Of a stretch of 64,000 bases of DNA, positions 16,259-25,592 are shown piece by piece. The translations under genes were made by a program, and so were the position numbers. The DNA comes from Paenibacillus senegalensis JC66 (GTDB lineage: Bacteria > Bacillota > Bacilli > Paenibacillales > NBRC-103111). A model generated the notes under the pieces. The model saw only the letters and a program-made list of their open reading frames with translations. It searched no databases and was not told where the DNA came from. Numbering within the stretch: the stretch's first letter is position 1; each line of letters opens with the position of its first letter. The DNA lies in NCBI RefSeq assembly GCF_000285515.1, contig NZ_HE610957.1, forward strand, positions 1 to 64,000. The letters are read 5' to 3'.

Positions 16259-17344
16259 ATGACAGCAAATTTAAAAGTAGGTATTGTCGGCGGAACCGGT
16301 ATGGTTGGCCAAAGATTTGTCCAGCTGCTTGACCAGCACCCCTGGTTTGAAGTGACATCGATTGCAGCAAGCAGCAGTTCTGCAGGGAAGACTTATGAGG
16401 AAGCCGTTCAAAACAGATGGAAGCTTTCCGAATCGATTCCGCAGGCAGTTCGTCAGATTGTGGTGCAAAATGCTGCAGACGTGGAGAAAGTGGCCAGTGA
16501 GGTAGACTTTGTCTTTTGTGCCGTTGATATGAATAAGGATGAAATTAAAGCATTAGAAGAAGCATATGCGAAAACGGGAACTCCGGTTGTCTCGAATAAT
16601 TCTGCCCATCGTTGGACACCGGACGTGCCGATGGTAGTTCCGGAGCTGAACCCCCAGCATTTGGATGTTATCGCCGCTCAACGCAAACGTCTGGGGACAT
16701 CAACTGGTTTTATTGCCGTGAAACCAAACTGTTCGATTCAGAGCTACGTGCCTATGCTGCATGCTCTTCTGGACTTTAAGCCGACAAAGGTTCTTACTTC
16801 GACTTATCAAGCGATTTCCGGTGCCGGCAAGAACTTTACCGATTGGCCGGAAATGCTCGATAATATTATTCCTTATATTGGCGGGGAAGAGGAAAAAAGT
16901 GAACAGGAGCCGCTGCGCATCTGGGGTCATGTTGCCGACGGTCAGATTGTAAAGGCCAGTGCTCCGCTTATCAGCGTGCAGTGTATTCGCGTACCTGTTA
17001 CGGATGGTCACTTTGCAACAGTAGCGGTATCATTCGAAAACAAGCCTTCCAAGGAAGCCATTCTTGAGCGCTGGCAAAGCTTTAAAGGCCGTCCGCAAGA
17101 GCTTGAATTGCCGAGCGCACCGAAGCAGTTTATTACCTATTTTGAGGAAGATAACCGTCCACAGACCAAATTGGACCGGGATATTGAGGGCGGCATGGGA
17201 ATAACCGCTGGAAGATTGCGTGAAGATACTTTGTTTGATTACAAATTTGTTGGATTGTCCCATAATACACTGAGAGGCGCTGCAGGGGGAGCTGTTTTGA
17301 TCGCGGAACTGCTGAAAGCCGAAGGATATATTCAACCGAAATAA
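16259..17344 (+). CDS. asd: Aspartate-semialdehyde dehydrogenase (fungal/archaeal-type)
   Basis: A 361-residue cytosolic enzyme that reduces aspartyl phosphate with NADPH to aspartate semialdehyde, the branch point to lysine/diaminopimelate, threonine and methionine. It shows [20 protein letters not shown] at the N-terminus, catalytic Cys158 in [12 protein letters not shown], and the C-terminal [20 protein letters not shown]. Length and PNCSIQ text fit the archaeal/yeast class rather than the E. coli class. Of several in-frame ATGs (16205, 16247, 16250, 16259), 16259 begins the conserved domain behind GAAAGG. Control by the T-box above is expected. Confidence 0.93.
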   Translation: MTANLKVGIVGGTGMVGQRFVQLLDQHPWFEVTSIAASSSSAGKTYEEAVQNRWKLSESIPQAVRQIVVQNAADVEKVASEVDFVFCAVDMNKDEIKALEEAYAKTGTPVVSNNSAHRWTPDVPMVVPELNPQHLDVIAAQRKRLGTSTGFIAVKPNCSIQSYVPMLHALLDFKPTKVLTSTYQAISGAGKNFTDWPEMLDNIIPYIGGEEEKSEQEPLRIWGHVADGQIVKASAPLISVQCIRVPVTDGHFATVAVSFENKPSKEAILERWQSFKGRPQELELPSAPKQFITYFEEDNRPQTKLDRDIEGGMGITAGRLREDTLFDYKFVGLSHNTLRGAAGGAVLIAELLKAEGYIQPK

Positions 17345-17360
17345 TATTAGTCCTGTGCAG

Positions 17361-17402
17361 GGCCGGTATTGACAAGAGCTTTGTCAATACCGGTCTTTTT
17401 TT
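17361..17402 (+). terminator. Terminator after asd
   Basis: GGCCGGTATTGACAA pairs with TTGTCAATACCGGTC (one G-T pair) and ends in a run of T. Confidence 0.88.
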
Positions 17403-17816
17403 GCGTACAGGGAAGCTAAATCAGTTGATCTGAAATCACAATTCCGTCAAGCATGGAATGCTAACTAAAAATTATTCATGTTGGATTAGCAATGATTTTT
17501 TATTTACAGCAGTTTACTAATTGATATATAATAAAAACGTACCTCATAAAGACACCCCGTCTCATAATAAGAGACACTATTGAGGAGGCGTTATGCTGGA
17601 ATTCATCATCGTTCAATTTTCCGGCTTGGTTTATACCACTTCAGCGAATGATGGCATCATATTGATCGCATCACATTGATTGCATCAAATACATACTCCG
17701 TGGTTTTTAAAATTACATCGCATACAGACGTATTTTTCAAAGTTGCATCACCATACATACGCTTTTTCAAAGCCGCACTGCATAGTTTCATATTTTAACA
17801 GGATTGGATTTATTAA
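17403..17816. other. Intergenic stretch with loose GCATCA/CATAC repeats
   Basis: No gene is evident. Between 17650 and 17790 short related phrases recur (GATCGCATCACATTG, GATTGCATCAAATAC, TTGCATCACCATACATACG, and TTTTTCAAAG twice). Their spacing is irregular and no function is apparent. Confidence 0.4.
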
Positions 17817-17845
17817 TTGCAAGCGATTACATAACTGGATATAAA
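17817..17845 (+). promoter_or_regulatory. cre site overlapping promoter of the sialidase-like gene
   Basis: TTGCAAGCGATTACA (17817-17831) fits every position of the CcpA cre consensus WTGNAANCGNWNNCW. The first six bases, TTGCAA, also act as a -35 box with TATAAA (17840-17845) 17 bases on. A repressor bound there would block polymerase directly, so carbon catabolite repression is predicted. A LacI-family local regulator could use the same site. Confidence 0.65.
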
Positions 17846-18021
17846 ATGGCACCATGGGGGGTGATAGCCTACTGAGATATTATTTTTGAGAATTGGCGGG
17901 TTACTGATCAGAAAAGAAAATAGAAGTATCACCCGGGGGAGTGGAGTCATCAAAGAGCAGACAGCACGATTTTTAGGCAGTGGAATACCTTCAACATTTT
18001 TTAAACGGAGGAGAGCTTTAT

Positions 18022-20034
18022 ATGCGAAAAGTCGTATCTGTTGGATTGGTATTAAGCATGCTTTTTTTGATGATTCCTTTATCTGCATCAGCTGCTGTAC
18101 AGAATCCGTGGGAGCCCGATGTGATCGTAGCTGCGAAAACGGATGATGGTTACAACACTTATTTCCCGGCCATGGAACAGCTGCCTAATGGGAAACTGCT
18201 AGTCGTCTATTACAACGCAACCGCTCATCAAGGCACAGATGGTAGAATAGCTATGGTAGAAAGCACCGATCACGGTCTGACCTGGTCGGAGCCAAGGATC
18301 ATTATGGATACTCCGGAGGATGATCGTGACCCTTCTATTACTGTGTTGTCTGACGGTACCTTGCTTCTCAACTGGTTTATGCGGGAGAATGGTAAAAATC
18401 AGGTGTTTGTCTCGCGAAGCACGGACGAAGGCTTAACATGGAGTCCGCCATCCAAGGTGCAGACGAACCTGGAGGAAGCTGCTGTATCCTCTAAAATTGT
18501 GGAACTGGATACAGGTGAGCTTTTGCTTCCAATTTATGGATTTTATGCTTCAGAGCAAGGTGTTTATCGCTCTGTTGTTGTGCGCAGCTCTGACGGAGGA
18601 ATGACTTGGGATCCTTCGCAGGAATCAACGATGGCTGAACCGGTACCGCTTCCGCAGCCTAATCCTTTTCCAGCTATCGGTTTTGTTGAGCCGGTTATCG
18701 CGGATCTAGGCAGCGGACACTTGATAAGCATGCATAGAAGTTATTCCGGCAGCGATAATGGAATTGGCTGGATGTCCGAGTCGTTCGATTATGGTCATAC
18801 GTGGACTCCGGCAGAAAGAACAACCATGTACGCTCATTGTTCGGATTTGCTTGTTCTCAGCAACGGAACAGTTCTCCACACGTGGGGTGACCGTAAATTC
18901 GAATTTAGCAGCGGCAGAGCGGTAGTAGGAAGAGTAATGGAGCCAGGCACCGACTGGGAGGATTGGGAGGATGCACTGATTTATAAGAGCCCGGGGTCTA
19001 CGGATATGGCCTATCCTAGTGCGGTGGAGCTTCCGGACGGACGTATCTTTATCGTATTCTATGATGCACACTCCACCAAGGGCTTTATTGGCGGGAAATT
19101 TATCGACATTGAAGATGTTACGGTTAAGAAGCGTGAAGACCGTATCGACCTGCTTGGTTTGTATAATGAGGGGTTAGTGCAAATAGACACGAACCTGGAT
19201 TTTGAAGATCCGAACACTCCTAGCAGGCAGCACGTCAAGCCGACCGCAGCCATCGATGGGATAGCGAGCATGGCTCGTGCTGCTTGGGGGCGTGTGCCTA
19301 ACCCGCCTGAATCCTACTACACATTGATTCTGCCGTATACTTATAATTTGAATGCGATTGGCATTAATTTAAAGCCACAGCTCAACAGGCCGCAAAGCGC
19401 TGTCGTGGAGTATAAAGACAGCCAGGGACAGTGGCACTCCTTGTTCTCCTACGATCAAGTTGTCCATGAACAAGGAATTCTCGATATTCATGAATTTGAA
19501 CCGGGGCTGCAAGCTAAAGAGGTAAGGGTAAGAATTACCCAAACATCAGGGCAGGCCGCATTGAGTGAGATTGCTTTGTATGGGGAGCCTTCGCTTGTGC
19601 CGCTTGACCTGTTATCCCTCTATCAGAACAATGAGGTACAAATAGATACCGATCTGACCTATTCATCCGGAGGATTCAGCATTACGGGTCCATTAGACGG
19701 CAGCCTGGGCTATTATGACTCCGCTACCCGAAACTCCAATACTCCTCCTCCAGCCTATTACATGGTTGAACTGGACAATGTGAGACAACTGGCAGGGGTT
19801 GGCGTTAACTTGAAGCCGCGAGACTATGCCCAGGATGCCACGGTTTCTGTATCCTTGGATGGAATCAGCTGGACGCCAGTCATAACCTACACCGGGGCGC
19901 GACATAATAGCGAGCGTTTGGACATTAATCATTTTGGCACAGCGGTAGAGGCGAGGTATGTCAAGGTCGAAATTACCGCTTCAGAGGGCTGGCCGGTTCT
20001 CAATGAACTACGGCTGTATGAGTTCCGCAATTAA
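18022..20034 (+). CDS. Secreted sialidase-fold (BNR repeat) protein with two discoidin-like domains
   Basis: A 670-residue exported protein with a Sec signal peptide (VVSVGLVLSMLFLMIPLSASAA). Residues 25-370 form a sialidase-type six-blade propeller with four Asp boxes: STDHGLTW (~80), STDEGLTW (~132), SSDGGMTW (~190), SFDYGHTW (~253). Two related modules of about 140 residues follow, each opening with LLxLYxNxxVQIDTxL and containing YYxxxL and GVNLKP, similar to F5/8 type C carbohydrate-binding folds. It probably cleaves a terminal sugar from extracellular glycans; sialic acid specificity is not assured. Start ATG 18022 behind GGAGGAGAG. Monocistronic; expected to be repressed through the cre site. 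Confidence 0.85.
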   Translation: MRKVVSVGLVLSMLFLMIPLSASAAVQNPWEPDVIVAAKTDDGYNTYFPAMEQLPNGKLLVVYYNATAHQGTDGRIAMVESTDHGLTWSEPRIIMDTPEDDRDPSITVLSDGTLLLNWFMRENGKNQVFVSRSTDEGLTWSPPSKVQTNLEEAAVSSKIVELDTGELLLPIYGFYASEQGVYRSVVVRSSDGGMTWDPSQESTMAEPVPLPQPNPFPAIGFVEPVIADLGSGHLISMHRSYSGSDNGIGWMSESFDYGHTWTPAERTTMYAHCSDLLVLSNGTVLHTWGDRKFEFSSGRAVVGRVMEPGTDWEDWEDALIYKSPGSTDMAYPSAVELPDGRIFIVFYDAHSTKGFIGGKFIDIEDVTVKKREDRIDLLGLYNEGLVQIDTNLDFEDPNTPSRQHVKPTAAIDGIASMARAAWGRVPNPPESYYTLILPYTYNLNAIGINLKPQLNRPQSAVVEYKDSQGQWHSLFSYDQVVHEQGILDIHEFEPGLQAKEVRVRITQTSGQAALSEIALYGEPSLVPLDLLSLYQNNEVQIDTDLTYSSGGFSITGPLDGSLGYYDSATRNSNTPPPAYYMVELDNVRQLAGVGVNLKPRDYAQDATVSVSLDGISWTPVITYTGARHNSERLDINHFGTAVEARYVKVEITASEGWPVLNELRLYEFRN

Positions 20035-20097
20035 TATGTTTGCAGCCATTTATTTTGTGAGAATTATATGCTTTAACATATTATAAGGACGATGCTT

Positions 20098-20145
20098 CAG
20101 AGCCATATTTCTTGACTGATCCAAGTGGAATATGGCTCTGTTTTT
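20098..20145 (+). terminator. Terminator after sialidase-like gene
   Basis: CAGAGCCATATTTC pairs with GGAATATGGCTCTG and is followed by TTTTT. Confidence 0.85.
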
Positions 20146-20518
20146 GTTCTGAGCATGGCTCTGAATATGTTTGCAGGAGATGGAGCTGTATTTAAAAAAC
20201 GCTCTCGATAGTGTATAATTTTGGGATCAATCTAGTCAGGGTTGAACCCGGGGTTGCAGCCTTCGAACCGAGACGGGAATGAAATAGCACTTGTCATGGT
20301 TTTTAGCTTGTGGCAAGCTTTTCTGTGACCTAATTCGGTTGTAAGATCTTTACACACGCCTAAAAATGTAAGTGGTTCATAGTCTGTAGCTGGTAATCTG
20401 TAGTTAGCATTTTTAGTCTAATGTTCCTGGCTGGTTAGCGGTCTGTGGTTAATTGTGGTTGTGGTTCGTGTTGTGGTTTATTGTTGTTGATTAACTATCG
20501 GCAGGAGCAGGTGATTCT
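20146..20518. other. Intergenic stretch ending in GT-rich low-complexity sequence
   Basis: No gene is visible. From about 20370 to 20505 the + strand is strongly enriched in GGTTAAT/GTGGTT/CTGTAGTTAG phrases, with C nearly absent, immediately before the IclR gene. No promoter stands out. Confidence 0.4.
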
Positions 20519-21307
20519 ATGACGGATTCATCGAGCAAAACAAAAGACGCCCCCTATTTTATGATCCAGTCGGTTGACCGCGCGTTAACCATTTTGCAGA
20601 GCTTCATCGAGGAGCGCCGTCCTATGGGAGTTACGGAAATTGCCAAGCGTCTTGGCCTGCATAAGAGCGTCGTTCACCGGCTGATGCTGACCTTGCAGCT
20701 TCATGGGTACTTGGAGCAGGTACGGGACACGGAAAAGTATATGATTGGACCGAAAGCATTCGAGCTCGGCTCTGTTTACACAGGCGCCACATCATTGATT
20801 GATGAGGGAAAACAGATGCTCATGCAGGTAGTCGAAGAAATAGGCATGACGGCTCACTTGGCGATCTTGGACGGACAAACGGTTTTATACCTGGTTAACG
20901 TGGAGCCTGATCATTTTAAGTATTTGTTTGGAGCGGTCGGGCAGAGGAAGCAGATTTATAATACGGCGTTGGGAAAATCCCTCACCGCTTGGCTGCCGGC
21001 AGAGAAAACGATCACTCTGTTAGCTGACTGCAGCTTTGAGAAGAAAACAAGCACAACCATCACATCGGTGGACGAATACTTGCAGGAGCTGGCTCGGGTC
21101 AGAGAGAACGGCTATGCCTTGGATAACGAGGAGTCGGTTGTCGGCATGCGCTGCGCTTCGGCGCCCGTAAGAGACCGGATGGGCGAGGTTATTGCCGCCA
21201 TAAGTGTGAGCGGGTACAATATTACCTACGAGCGGATTACTGAAGTCGGATTAAAAATGAAAGGACTGGCCGCACAGTTATCACGCCGGTTAGGTTATTA
21301 CGGATAA
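20519..21307 (+). CDS. IclR-family transcriptional regulator
   Basis: A 262-residue regulator: N-terminal winged helix (SVDRALTILQSFIEERRPMG, IAKRLGLHKSVVHRLMLTL) and a C-terminal GAF-like effector domain (GRKQIYNTALGKSLTAWLP-type segment; YALDNEESVVGMRCASAPVR). IclR proteins bind small acids or aromatics and control adjacent catabolic operons. The likely targets are the SDR/RidA/creatininase genes that follow on the same strand. Start ATG behind AGGAG. Confidence 0.92.
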   Translation: MTDSSSKTKDAPYFMIQSVDRALTILQSFIEERRPMGVTEIAKRLGLHKSVVHRLMLTLQLHGYLEQVRDTEKYMIGPKAFELGSVYTGATSLIDEGKQMLMQVVEEIGMTAHLAILDGQTVLYLVNVEPDHFKYLFGAVGQRKQIYNTALGKSLTAWLPAEKTITLLADCSFEKKTSTTITSVDEYLQELARVRENGYALDNEESVVGMRCASAPVRDRMGEVIAAISVSGYNITYERITEVGLKMKGLAAQLSRRLGYYG

Positions 21308-21380
21308 TGGGTTGATAAAATAGAACTTGCAAAATTGCATGGAAAGTAGTCAAAAATATATGCTATCAACCGCTACCTGG

Positions 21381-21410
21381 AAAGCTGGAACTTTTGAAGT
21401 TCCGGCTTTT
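21381..21410 (+). terminator. Probable terminator after IclR gene
   Basis: AAAGCTGGAAC pairs with GTTCCGGCTTT (one G-T pair) with a 7-base loop; only four T follow, so termination may be modest. Confidence 0.55.
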
Positions 21411-21440
21411 GTGCGTTTCAGTATTTACAGCGGCAGTCAC

Positions 21441-21533
21441 GTGGCCTATTAAGATGGTATACAGCGTTTGTTCAGATGGGCTAACTGTGGCCTATTAAGA
21501 TGGTATACAGCGGTTTGTTCAGATGGGCTAACT
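21441..21533 (+). repeat. 46/47-bp perfect tandem duplication
   Basis: GTGGCCTATTAAGATGG... to ...GGGCTAACT occurs at 21441-21486 and again, with one added G, at 21487-21533. A third degenerate start (GGGACTTATTGAGATTGG) follows. It lies in the 498-base gap between the IclR gene and the SDR gene. Confidence 0.85.
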
Positions 21534-21714
21534 GGGACTTATTGAGATTGGGTTTATTATTGTGGATTGTGTGGCTTACTAAGATTCAGCTCCATGGTGA
21601 TCAGGCTCAGAGGTACTTATCCTTTAGAACAGCTAATCATCCATGTACATTGCGGAACGTGCCCAAATGAGCTTCAGCTTCGCATAACTAATTGATTCCA
21701 CCTGCAAATTATCC

Positions 21715-21744
21715 TTGACGGGACTAAATTTACTGGAGTAAAAT
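21715..21744 (+). promoter_or_regulatory. Promoter with TTTACTGGAGTAAA palindrome
   Basis: TTGACG (21715-21720) and TAAAAT (21739-21744) are 18 bases apart. The dyad TTTACT-GG-AGTAAA (21729-21742) covers the spacer and -10 box, an operator position. A near-identical dyad lies at 46887-46900. Confidence 0.5.
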
Positions 21745-21805
21745 TTGGGTTGTACCGACGTTTCCGATGCGATTTGGTGCATTGATACAGCAGAGGAGGA
21801 GGGGC

Positions 21806-22564
21806 ATGAGTACCAATCAGCTTGACAATAAAGTTATCCTCATCACCGGCTCGTTAGGAGCGTTGGGGCTTGCCGCTGTTGAACTATTTCTTGAGCGGGG
21901 AGCTAACGTGGTTGCCTGTGATATAAGGTCTGCAGATGAATCCGGACATATCGGGCAGCTGAATAAGCGATTTGGCGCTGACCGCCATATATATGTGCAG
22001 GCAGATATGACCAAGGAAGATGAGATAGAGAGACTAAGCACACAGATAGAGACAACCTTCGGTAAACTAGATGGCGTCTTTCATAATGCATTTACTAATA
22101 AAACCCGAAAGATTGTCAACCAGCCCCTTAGTGAATGGGAGGATACGCTGCGAGGGACATTAACGAGCGCTTTTCTTGTTACCAAGCATGCAGCCCGCCA
22201 GATGAATGCTAACGGCTCTATTGTGCTTACTTCTTCGATTTTAAGTCGTGTGCCAATAATAGAGAATTCCGCCTACAGCGCGGCAAAAGCCGGCTTGGAA
22301 CAGTTTGCCCGGGTAGCGGCTGTAGAGCTCGCTGGACAAGGCATTCGCGTGAATGCTATCGCGCCGGGCGATTTCAAAGCCGAGCATGTGCTCGCTCAGG
22401 CTAGTGAAGAGCAGGAGAACAGGATGCGGAAGCTGACGCTTGCGGGGCGCAGCGGTTATCCGAATGAAATCAATGAAGTTGCTGCTTTCCTGCTGTCTGA
22501 TGCTGCTTCTTATGTGACCGGGGCGTTGTATCCCGTGACCGGAGGGTTCGAGCTATGCCGATGA
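21806..22564 (+). CDS. Short-chain dehydrogenase/reductase (SDR)
   Basis: A 252-residue classical SDR: cofactor loop VILITGSLGALGLAAVELF, an aspartate after beta-2 (VVACDIRS) favouring NAD, the structural FHNAF in place of NNAG, catalytic Ser with Tyr-x-x-x-Lys in SAYSAAKAGLEQF, and the C-terminal TGALYPVTGGF. It oxidises or reduces a hydroxyl/keto substrate of unknown identity. Start ATG 21806 behind GAGGAGGAGGGG. It leads an operon with the next three genes, its end overlapping the next start by ten bases. Confidence 0.9.
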   Translation: MSTNQLDNKVILITGSLGALGLAAVELFLERGANVVACDIRSADESGHIGQLNKRFGADRHIYVQADMTKEDEIERLSTQIETTFGKLDGVFHNAFTNKTRKIVNQPLSEWEDTLRGTLTSAFLVTKHAARQMNANGSIVLTSSILSRVPIIENSAYSAAKAGLEQFARVAAVELAGQGIRVNAIAPGDFKAEHVLAQASEEQENRMRKLTLAGRSGYPNEINEVAAFLLSDAASYVTGALYPVTGGFELCR

Positions 22565-23697
22565 CAGACTCGGAAGAGAAGAGCAGCTGCAATAACCAAG
22601 CTAATAACCGGCAGCGCAAACGGATTGCAGTTATTGCCACGGAATATAGGTATAATTCCCATGCGGAAATGATTGTAGGCCGTCTGCTGGGGAATTTCGG
22701 ATATAAACCGCAGGTGATTGTTGCCTCCCTGTATACGGACCAGCTTCCGCCTAACGACCAGAGCCGGGAGGAAGCCGCCAAGCATCATATTCCGATTATG
22801 CATACGGTGCCCGATACGATACGCTATGCAGCCGAGCATGGAGGGCTGGATGGTGTCGTCATTATCGGAGAGCATGGAGATTATCCGGTGGATAGCTGGG
22901 GGCGCAAGCAATACCCGCGGAGACGGTTTATCGAGGAGACGCTGCAGATTTTGGATGATCTAAAGCTGCGTGTTCCGCTATTTTCAGATAAATTCTTGGC
23001 GTGGAATCTGGAGGATTCACTGTGGATCTTTGAGCAGCTTAAGGCAAGGAACATTCCTTTTTTTGGCGGCTCGTCTATCCCTCACGTCATGTTCGCACCT
23101 CCATTTGATCAACAGCATCTGAAGGAAGCGCACGAATGGCTCATAGTCAGCTTTTCGAATGAAGTGGAGGCCTATGGCTATCATGCTCTCGAGCTGCTGC
23201 AGGCATTGGCCGAGAAGCGCCGTGGGGGAGAAACCGGGATTGCCGCCATTACGGTGACGAGAGGGCCGGCGGTGTGGGAGGCTATGGACCGTGATGAATG
23301 GCCAGAGCTGCTGATGCAGCAAGCTCTGGATTTATTTCGGGAGCAAGAACGAACGCATCCAAGAATGTCCGCTGAAATTCCTGTTTTATTTGTAGTGGAG
23401 TACATTGACGGTAGCAAAGGCTATGTCATTCAGCAAAACGGTTTGTCAGAACGATGGAGGTTTTCCTTCCGTACCGGGCAAAAGCAGATTATCTCTTCCC
23501 TTTGTGCTAGCGGTGAAGATCGTCCGTTCTCCCATTTTGATACTTATACTTCTCTGATTGAACGGTTTTTGCTTACGGGCATTGAGCCTATACCTGCAGA
23601 GCGGATCCTGTTCTCCAGTGTATTGATTAACCGGGCGATGGAAGCTTTAGCCAAAGGGCGCACGATCTATACACCCGAGCTTAAACGTACTTATTAG
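22555..23697 (+). CDS. Conserved protein of unknown function with Rossmann-like N-terminus
   Basis: A 380-residue soluble protein. The N-terminal 130 residues alternate strands and helices (KRIAVIATEYRYNSHAEMIV; LDGVVIIGEHGDYPVDSWG). The motifs GEHGDYP, PLFSDKFLAWNLEDS and FFGGSSIPHV recur, from memory, in a family common in Planctomycetes and Acidobacteria, which has no assigned reaction. The C-terminal third (from about 270) resembles no family known to me. It overlaps the SDR gene and precedes RidA and creatininase genes, suggesting a step in the same catabolic route. Confidence 0.7.
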   Translation: MPMTDSEEKSSCNNQANNRQRKRIAVIATEYRYNSHAEMIVGRLLGNFGYKPQVIVASLYTDQLPPNDQSREEAAKHHIPIMHTVPDTIRYAAEHGGLDGVVIIGEHGDYPVDSWGRKQYPRRRFIEETLQILDDLKLRVPLFSDKFLAWNLEDSLWIFEQLKARNIPFFGGSSIPHVMFAPPFDQQHLKEAHEWLIVSFSNEVEAYGYHALELLQALAEKRRGGETGIAAITVTRGPAVWEAMDRDEWPELLMQQALDLFREQERTHPRMSAEIPVLFVVEYIDGSKGYVIQQNGLSERWRFSFRTGQKQIISSLCASGEDRPFSHFDTYTSLIERFLLTGIEPIPAERILFSSVLINRAMEALAKGRTIYTPELKRTY

Positions 23698-23723
23698 ACA
23701 AAACGAAAAGAGGGAGGCGCCAG

Positions 23724-24095
23724 GTGAAAAAGGAAATTGTGATCAAGGGAAAACATGACAAACCGTTCTCCTCCGCTATTGAGACGGAATCATTAGTGTT
23801 TATATCCGGACAGGGGGGACTTTGCCCCGATACAGGAGAAGTGGTTGGTGATGATTTGGAGTCACAGACGATCCAGACACTGGAAAATATCCGGACTATT
23901 CTGCAGGCTGCCGGCTTAACTATGGATCATATTGTGAAAACTACAATTTATTTAAGTGATGTCAATCTCTATAAAGAATTCAATAAACTTTACAAAACAT
24001 TTTTTCAACCGCCTTATCCGAGCCGCACAGCTGTTTACTGCGAGCTGAATTACGGGCTGCTTGTAGAGATTGATGCTATAGCCGTAAAAAACTAA
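23724..24095 (+). CDS. RidA (YjgF/UK114) family enamine/imine deaminase
   Basis: A 123-residue protein matching the trimeric RidA fold: FSSAIETESLVFISGQGGL, TLENIRTILQAAGLTMDHIV, and the C-terminal PYPSRTAVYCELNYGLLVEI with the conserved Arg that binds the carboxylate of 2-aminoacrylate-type enamines. Catabolic-operon RidA paralogs deaminate pathway-specific imines. Start GTG 23724 behind GAGGGAGG. It lies between the unknown protein and creatininase genes. Confidence 0.9.
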   Translation: MKKEIVIKGKHDKPFSSAIETESLVFISGQGGLCPDTGEVVGDDLESQTIQTLENIRTILQAAGLTMDHIVKTTIYLSDVNLYKEFNKLYKTFFQPPYPSRTAVYCELNYGLLVEIDAIAVKN

Positions 24096-24109
24096 TTGGG
24101 GGGATAACG

Positions 24110-24955
24110 GTGTCGTTCTTATTCGAGCATTATACCAGGGAAGAATTAAAGAGTATGGCTAATGAAGGGTATGCCGTTGTTATACCGCTAGCTGCAACTG
24201 AACAGCATGGCCCCCATCTGCCGGTAGGAACCGATAGCATGATCTGCTGGGAGATCAGCCGGCATTCCGCTGCTCGTGCTAGGGACGGAGGAGCGAAGCT
24301 GCTGCTGGCCCCTTTGCTGTCCGTAGGAAGCTCCGATCATCATTTGGCATTTGGCGGAACGCTATCCTTCTCTTCCGCAACGTATTTAAGTATGCTCATG
24401 GATTTGGGAGAAAGCCTGGTAAAGGACGGATTTCACAAAATCATCTTTTTGAATGGGCATGGGGGCAATGAAAATATTATGCACCAGGCTGCACAGGATT
24501 TGGCTGTACGTCATCCCGTCTGGACGGCTTCAGCTTCCTATTGGAACATAGCCAGGTCGGCATTGGAAGCTGCAAATGCGGCCCAGCTTGGGCGTGTTCC
24601 AGGCCATGCGGGAGGCTTCGAAACTTCTCTCATCCTGGCGATCTCGGCTGACAAGGTCAAACAACAGCACAGCCCTGCCCAGCATCTGGAACGGCCATGG
24701 ATCGCTTCCGGCCCTCAGGGAACATTTGTAGGACGGCATGGCGAGCTTACTGGCGTAAGCGGTTTCACGGATTCATCCATCCATGCTTCCGCATCGGGGG
24801 GAAAGGCATGTCTGGAAGCGATTATACAAGCTGTCTCTAGTTGGTTGAGTGAAGTATGCGGCACCATGGAGCCGTTTGTTGAAGATGCTGATAATTATAT
24901 ATCAGCACCAGGTAGGATTATGGGGAGAACGAGCGGGCGTGAATATCCGCTCTAA
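24110..24955 (+). CDS. Creatininase-family amidohydrolase
   Basis: A 281-residue cytosolic metal hydrolase: LAATEQHGPHLPVGTDS (metal ligands Glu, His, Asp), NGHGGNENI and GHAGGFETSLIL, all hallmarks of the creatininase/MftE/FAPy deformylase family. The family opens cyclic amides or cleaves formamides and leaderless peptides. No creatinase or sarcosine genes are nearby, so creatinine itself is not indicated. Start GTG 24110 behind GGGGGGA. It is the last gene of the SDR operon. Confidence 0.9.
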   Translation: MSFLFEHYTREELKSMANEGYAVVIPLAATEQHGPHLPVGTDSMICWEISRHSAARARDGGAKLLLAPLLSVGSSDHHLAFGGTLSFSSATYLSMLMDLGESLVKDGFHKIIFLNGHGGNENIMHQAAQDLAVRHPVWTASASYWNIARSALEAANAAQLGRVPGHAGGFETSLILAISADKVKQQHSPAQHLERPWIASGPQGTFVGRHGELTGVSGFTDSSIHASASGGKACLEAIIQAVSSWLSEVCGTMEPFVEDADNYISAPGRIMGRTSGREYPL

Positions 24956-25592
24956 TCGTTAATTTAGAGGAACCATACATCCAGATAGAGCAAGCAGCCA
25001 GAATAGAAAGCAGCCAGAATATAACAGTCAGAAAAGGGCATAACTTTACGTCCGCAGTTTCGGAGATGATGGCACCGGGCCGTTGTCTTCCCGCAATAAA
25101 GGAAATTCGATTTTTGCCATACTCAGCAGCAGACGGGAATGGGATCGCTTTCAACAATTGAGGCCTGAAGCCGATCATGCTTGGGCTGCAATTATCCTAT
25201 TGGCTTTCAAATGAGCTTTATTTTGAGGACCATTCCGAGTATTATAATGAAGTGGACGGAGTTCGGGTTCTCGCTGGGAACGGTTTGGAATCCTGCTGAC
25301 CAGCGGGACTTGAATGGGACTTGAATATCCCCAATTGCTTATCCTACGGCAGCAATGCCGTAGGTAAGCCTGTTTTCATCAGAAAGCATAAGTTATTCGA
25401 TATCCGAAAACCCGCTTTCTGATTGGCATGAAAAGGTACCGCTAATACCGGGTTTATTCGTCTTCGAATGAGCATCGCTGGAAGCTTTTACTGGACTAAT
25501 CGGGAGCATAACCCTGTAAAAGTTCCGCTGCCAGGATATAAGTTTTGATCAGCTATGAGGTTAGCAAGCCGTAGAAAAAGGGAGGGGCACTT
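24956..25592. other. 637-base gap with a terminator-like hairpin
   Basis: No intact gene. GCTTATCCTACGGCA (25337-25351) pairs with TGCCGTAGGTAAGC (25356-25369), followed by TGTTTT; this is a likely terminator for the operon. ATCAGAAAGC and GCTTTCTGAT (about 25379-25426) form a wider dyad. Short open stretches around 25180-25300 have no recognised homology. Confidence 0.5.

Noticed and set aside
24110-24955. Creatinine degradation pathway
   Set aside because: The creatininase-family protein has no creatinase, sarcosine oxidase or hydantoinase neighbours, so the family name does not imply that substrate.
25018-25320. Small gene in the gap before the response regulator
   Set aside because: Only short open stretches with no recognisable homology, start signal or codon pattern.
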